Source of the DNA: Rhizosphaericola sp047606825
GTDB lineage: Bacteria; Bacteroidota; Bacteroidia; Chitinophagales; Chitinophagaceae
Direction: 5' to 3'
NCBI GenBank assembly: GCA_047606825.1
Contig: JASGDY010000120.1
Span: 1-55,800 of the forward strand
DNA length: 55,800 nt
The notes beneath the pieces were generated by a model that saw only the letters and a program-made list of their open reading frames with translations, was not told the DNA's origin and searched no databases. The first letter of the stretch is position 1. Every line of letters begins with the position of its first letter. A program made the position numbers and the translations under genes. Shown in pieces: positions 53,459 through 55,800 of the stretch.

Positions 53459-55573
53459 ATGAAGAAGGTAATCAACATAAATTTCCAGAGTAGGGTCATA
53501 CCGATTGAGGAAACCGCCTACGAGATTTTGCAGAAGTATTCCGAAAGCCTGCGTCGCCACTTCGCCAACGAGGAAGGCAGGGACGAGATTATCAGCGACA
53601 TCGAAACCCGCATATCGGAACTCTTCAGCGATACCCTGAAAAAAGGTGTGGCGTGCATCACCGACGACGAGGTCAACGCAGTCATCGACAGCATGGGACA
53701 TCCGGAAGACTTTGACGCGGACATTGACATCCATACCAATACGGAAAACAAGTCCACACAAGACTTTGGGGGTGCAACGACAAGCGACAATACCCAAACC
53801 GCCAACCCCAACCAACAAGCTAATACGTATACCGGCAAACGTCTTTACCGCGACGAAAACCACAAGATATTGGGCGGCGTATGTTCGGGATTGGCCAACT
53901 ATTTCAACATCGACCCGGTCATCATGCGTATCATCGCGCTCGTGTTCTTTAGCGTGGCACTGATTCCCTACATCGTCATCTGGATTGCCATTCCGAGCTC
54001 TGCGACACGCGCCATCGGCTCGCCACGCAAAAGACTTTTCCGGGACACGGAAAGCAAAAAAATTGCGGGCGTATGTTCGGGATTGGCCAACTATTTTGGG
54101 ATGAATCCGAAAATTGTACGGCTCATTTTCCTCATACCATTTATCTCCATTGCGTTTCGCGAATCGCACTGGTTTGGATGGGGTTTTCCACACTTTCTTT
54201 CTCTTTCCTTTAGCCCTGCGGCTACCATTACCTACATCATCCTCTGGATATTGGTTCCTAAAGCGAAAACAACGTCGGACAAACTGGAAATGAAAGGTCA
54301 GCCCGTGGACCTCAACAACATCAAAAATACGGTTCAAAACGACCTCAACGAATTTAAGGACAAGGCCCGTAAATGGTGGAGTAACGACGCCCAAAATCCT
54401 GCCCCAAGAAACAGTGACGAAAACATGACGGACAATACGACAAATACAGCGTACAGCGACCAACAGCAGTTTGCGTCCGTGCCTCCGAAAACGGAATCCA
54501 GAAACAGCCTCTCCTTGCTGTTCAAGATATTGGTATATATCATCCTGGGGCTGATTGCAGCACCTATCTTGGTTGCGCTGTTTAGCGTCGGCATCGGGTC
54601 CATGATGGTGTTGCCTGCAACGGATTTTGTCCTGAAAAACGGCTGGGAAACGATATTGTCCTGGGGTACATTTTTCTTCTTTATCTGGGTGCCTATCATC
54701 GGCATTATCCTTTGGTTCTTCCGCCTGATTACCAAAAGTCGCCGTGGTAGTGCGACCATACGGGGAACATTCATCGGATTGTGGATATTGGGCTGGATAT
54801 GTTTCTTTGGGTTGTTTTCAATGGTTGGGCACGATTTCAGCCATTCGGCAAACACGCCCCCTACTACCTACGACTATAAGGACAAAAACGTCCAAACGAT
54901 GGTTGTGACGGCATTTTCAAAAGAGGAAAACAATGATTGGAACGACCAGGACTTCGGCGATTTCATCAAATATCTGGGAAATGACAGCATCCAGATTCCG
55001 AATGTTGCACTGAAAATCGAACCGTCGAAGGACGACAATTACCACGTTGAAAGCATGGCATACTCCAACGGGGTCAACAAAGAGGAAGCCACCAGGTTAG
55101 CCTCTAAGATACAGTACCAGTTTGACCAAAAAGATTCAATCTTGTTTATCCCTACGCAATTTTTCGTCAACAGAAACGACAAGTTCCGCAACCAGCGTGT
55201 ACGCATCAGAATCTCCGTACCCGTCGGGAAACAAATCATTGTCAAAAAAGATTCCCATATCAAAGGCAACATTGATTTCAGCATCGGAGTTTTCGGCATA
55301 CGAAAAAACAATAGCTGGGACAACGACAACTATTGGGAATACGAAACCTTATATGTCATGACGGCAGACGGACTGAAACCTGTGGACGAAAACAAATCAG
55401 AAAAAAACGAGGGGAAAAACGAAAAAACGGAAAAGCAGTCCAACACAAAAAAGGAAAGCGACGACGAAGATGAAGACGATGACAAGGAAACGACACGTAC
55501 CAAATCCGTGACGGACAAACAATTTAGATTTTATAGTATGGCTTCATTGCTTTCCAACAAGTTTTCATTGTAA
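53459..55573 (+). CDS. PspC-domain membrane protein
   Basis: 704 residues. The cytoplasmic N-terminal ~100 residues resemble HAAS-like helices (YEILQKYSESLRRHFANEEGRDEIISDIE). Two tandem PspC domains follow: ~123-180 GKRLYRDENHKILGGVCSGLANYF, and ~189-275 KRLFRDTESKKIAGVCSGLANYFG. Three to four further transmembrane helices come at ~345-460. The large C-terminal domain starts at ~485 and ends in a very acidic Lys/Asp/Glu-rich stretch (KKESDDEDEDDDKE). PspC proteins sit in the inner membrane and take part in envelope stress responses. The PadR regulator upstream is the likely controller. Confidence 0.93.
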   Translation: MKKVININFQSRVIPIEETAYEILQKYSESLRRHFANEEGRDEIISDIETRISELFSDTLKKGVACITDDEVNAVIDSMGHPEDFDADIDIHTNTENKSTQDFGGATTSDNTQTANPNQQANTYTGKRLYRDENHKILGGVCSGLANYFNIDPVIMRIIALVFFSVALIPYIVIWIAIPSSATRAIGSPRKRLFRDTESKKIAGVCSGLANYFGMNPKIVRLIFLIPFISIAFRESHWFGWGFPHFLSLSFSPAATITYIILWILVPKAKTTSDKLEMKGQPVDLNNIKNTVQNDLNEFKDKARKWWSNDAQNPAPRNSDENMTDNTTNTAYSDQQQFASVPPKTESRNSLSLLFKILVYIILGLIAAPILVALFSVGIGSMMVLPATDFVLKNGWETILSWGTFFFFIWVPIIGIILWFFRLITKSRRGSATIRGTFIGLWILGWICFFGLFSMVGHDFSHSANTPPTTYDYKDKNVQTMVVTAFSKEENNDWNDQDFGDFIKYLGNDSIQIPNVALKIEPSKDDNYHVESMAYSNGVNKEEATRLASKIQYQFDQKDSILFIPTQFFVNRNDKFRNQRVRIRISVPVGKQIIVKKDSHIKGNIDFSIGVFGIRKNNSWDNDNYWEYETLYVMTADGLKPVDENKSEKNEGKNEKTEKQSNTKKESDDEDEDDDKETTRTKSVTDKQFRFYSMASLLSNKFSL

Positions 55574-55594
55574 ACACCTATTTCATAAAGTAAA

Positions 55595-55624
55595 AACAAG
55601 GCGGCAATCTAGTGCCGCCTTGTT
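55595..55624 (+). terminator. terminator of the padR-pspC operon
   Basis: A perfect 12-bp stem AACAAGGCGGCA / TGCCGCCTTGTT with a 6-base loop, 21 bases after the stop. Confidence 0.75.
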
Positions 55625-55700
55625 CATTGTCATACGCCATGTCTCTACTCCACGTTGGATAAAAATGCGCAATGCAGTAAATGAACACGATTGTAATATG

Positions 55701-55800
55701 TTATACGATAATGAAATTCAATATAGACCAATAATTTTTATTACTCCGCTCTTCAGGATTTGTAATCCTGAAGCCGTATCGGCGGATTTTCAATCCGCTA
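55701..55800. repeat. 100-bp dispersed repeat, copy 2 (cut by the window edge)
   Basis: Nearly identical to 9282-9381. It contains the first two hairpins of the cluster seen at 9332-9434 and runs off the window. No protein-coding frame is attached to this copy. Confidence 0.85.

Noticed and set aside
53348..54463. 371-codon minus-strand frame
   Set aside because: It lies fully antisense to the padR end and the PspC gene, whose domains are clear; a shadow of GC-rich codon use.

Overview
The window reads as a chromosome segment of a Bacteroidota species, most likely near the Chitinophagia/Sphingobacteriia. Pointers are two SusC/SusD pairs, a GldD gliding lipoprotein, a fasciclin + DUF5007 lipoprotein pair, a PadR-PspC pair, an AcnB-type aconitase and repeated TAnnTTTG promoter motifs. 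No rRNA, tRNA or CRISPR array was seen.

Layout. 0-3 kb: palindromic repeats, an M3 peptidase and a decayed glycosidase fragment. 3-9.4 kb: AT-rich accessory DNA made of small same-strand genes, each followed by a ~120-140 bp palindromic element resembling an integron attC site. Cargo: a cyclase-like protein, an HNH nuclease, a PD-(D/E)XK-like protein, a broken lipocalin, and an ECF42 sigma factor with its DGPF/YCII partner. 9.8-14.2 kb: core genes (rny, an S4 RNA-binding protein, an M1 aminopeptidase). 14.3-27.2 kb: an eight-gene minus-strand operon-like run, transcribed susC, susD, arylsulfotransferase, chrA, PAPS sulfotransferase, cysQ, GH2, GH29. 27.5-28.2 kb: a dead IS630. 28.4-35.1 kb: a second minus-strand set susC, susD, fasciclin, DUF5007. 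35.8-39.6 kb: two divergent sulfatases. 40.4-45.6 kb: an S41 peptidase and acnB. 45.7-49.7 kb: a second cassette-like array (Dam-type methylase + HNH endonuclease, VOC protein, lipoprotein), then gene debris. 49.8-55.6 kb: an MBL hydrolase, trmH, a DUF3109 protein, gldD, padR and pspC.

How the genes work together. The 14-40 kb block looks like polysaccharide-utilisation machinery for a sulfated, fucose- and galactose-containing glycan: two outer-membrane importers, two sulfatases, a fucosidase and a GH2 enzyme. It is unusual because the same operon-like run also carries sulfate-transfer and sulfate-recycling functions.

Most interesting signal: two integrase-less cassette arrays, at about 3.0-7.5 kb and 45.8-48.9 kb. 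Both are headed by the same ~100 bp leader. In several cassettes the first bases are the reverse complement of the core at the same cassette's 3' end, as in integron cassettes. No integrase gene is in the window, so the mobility claim is inference.
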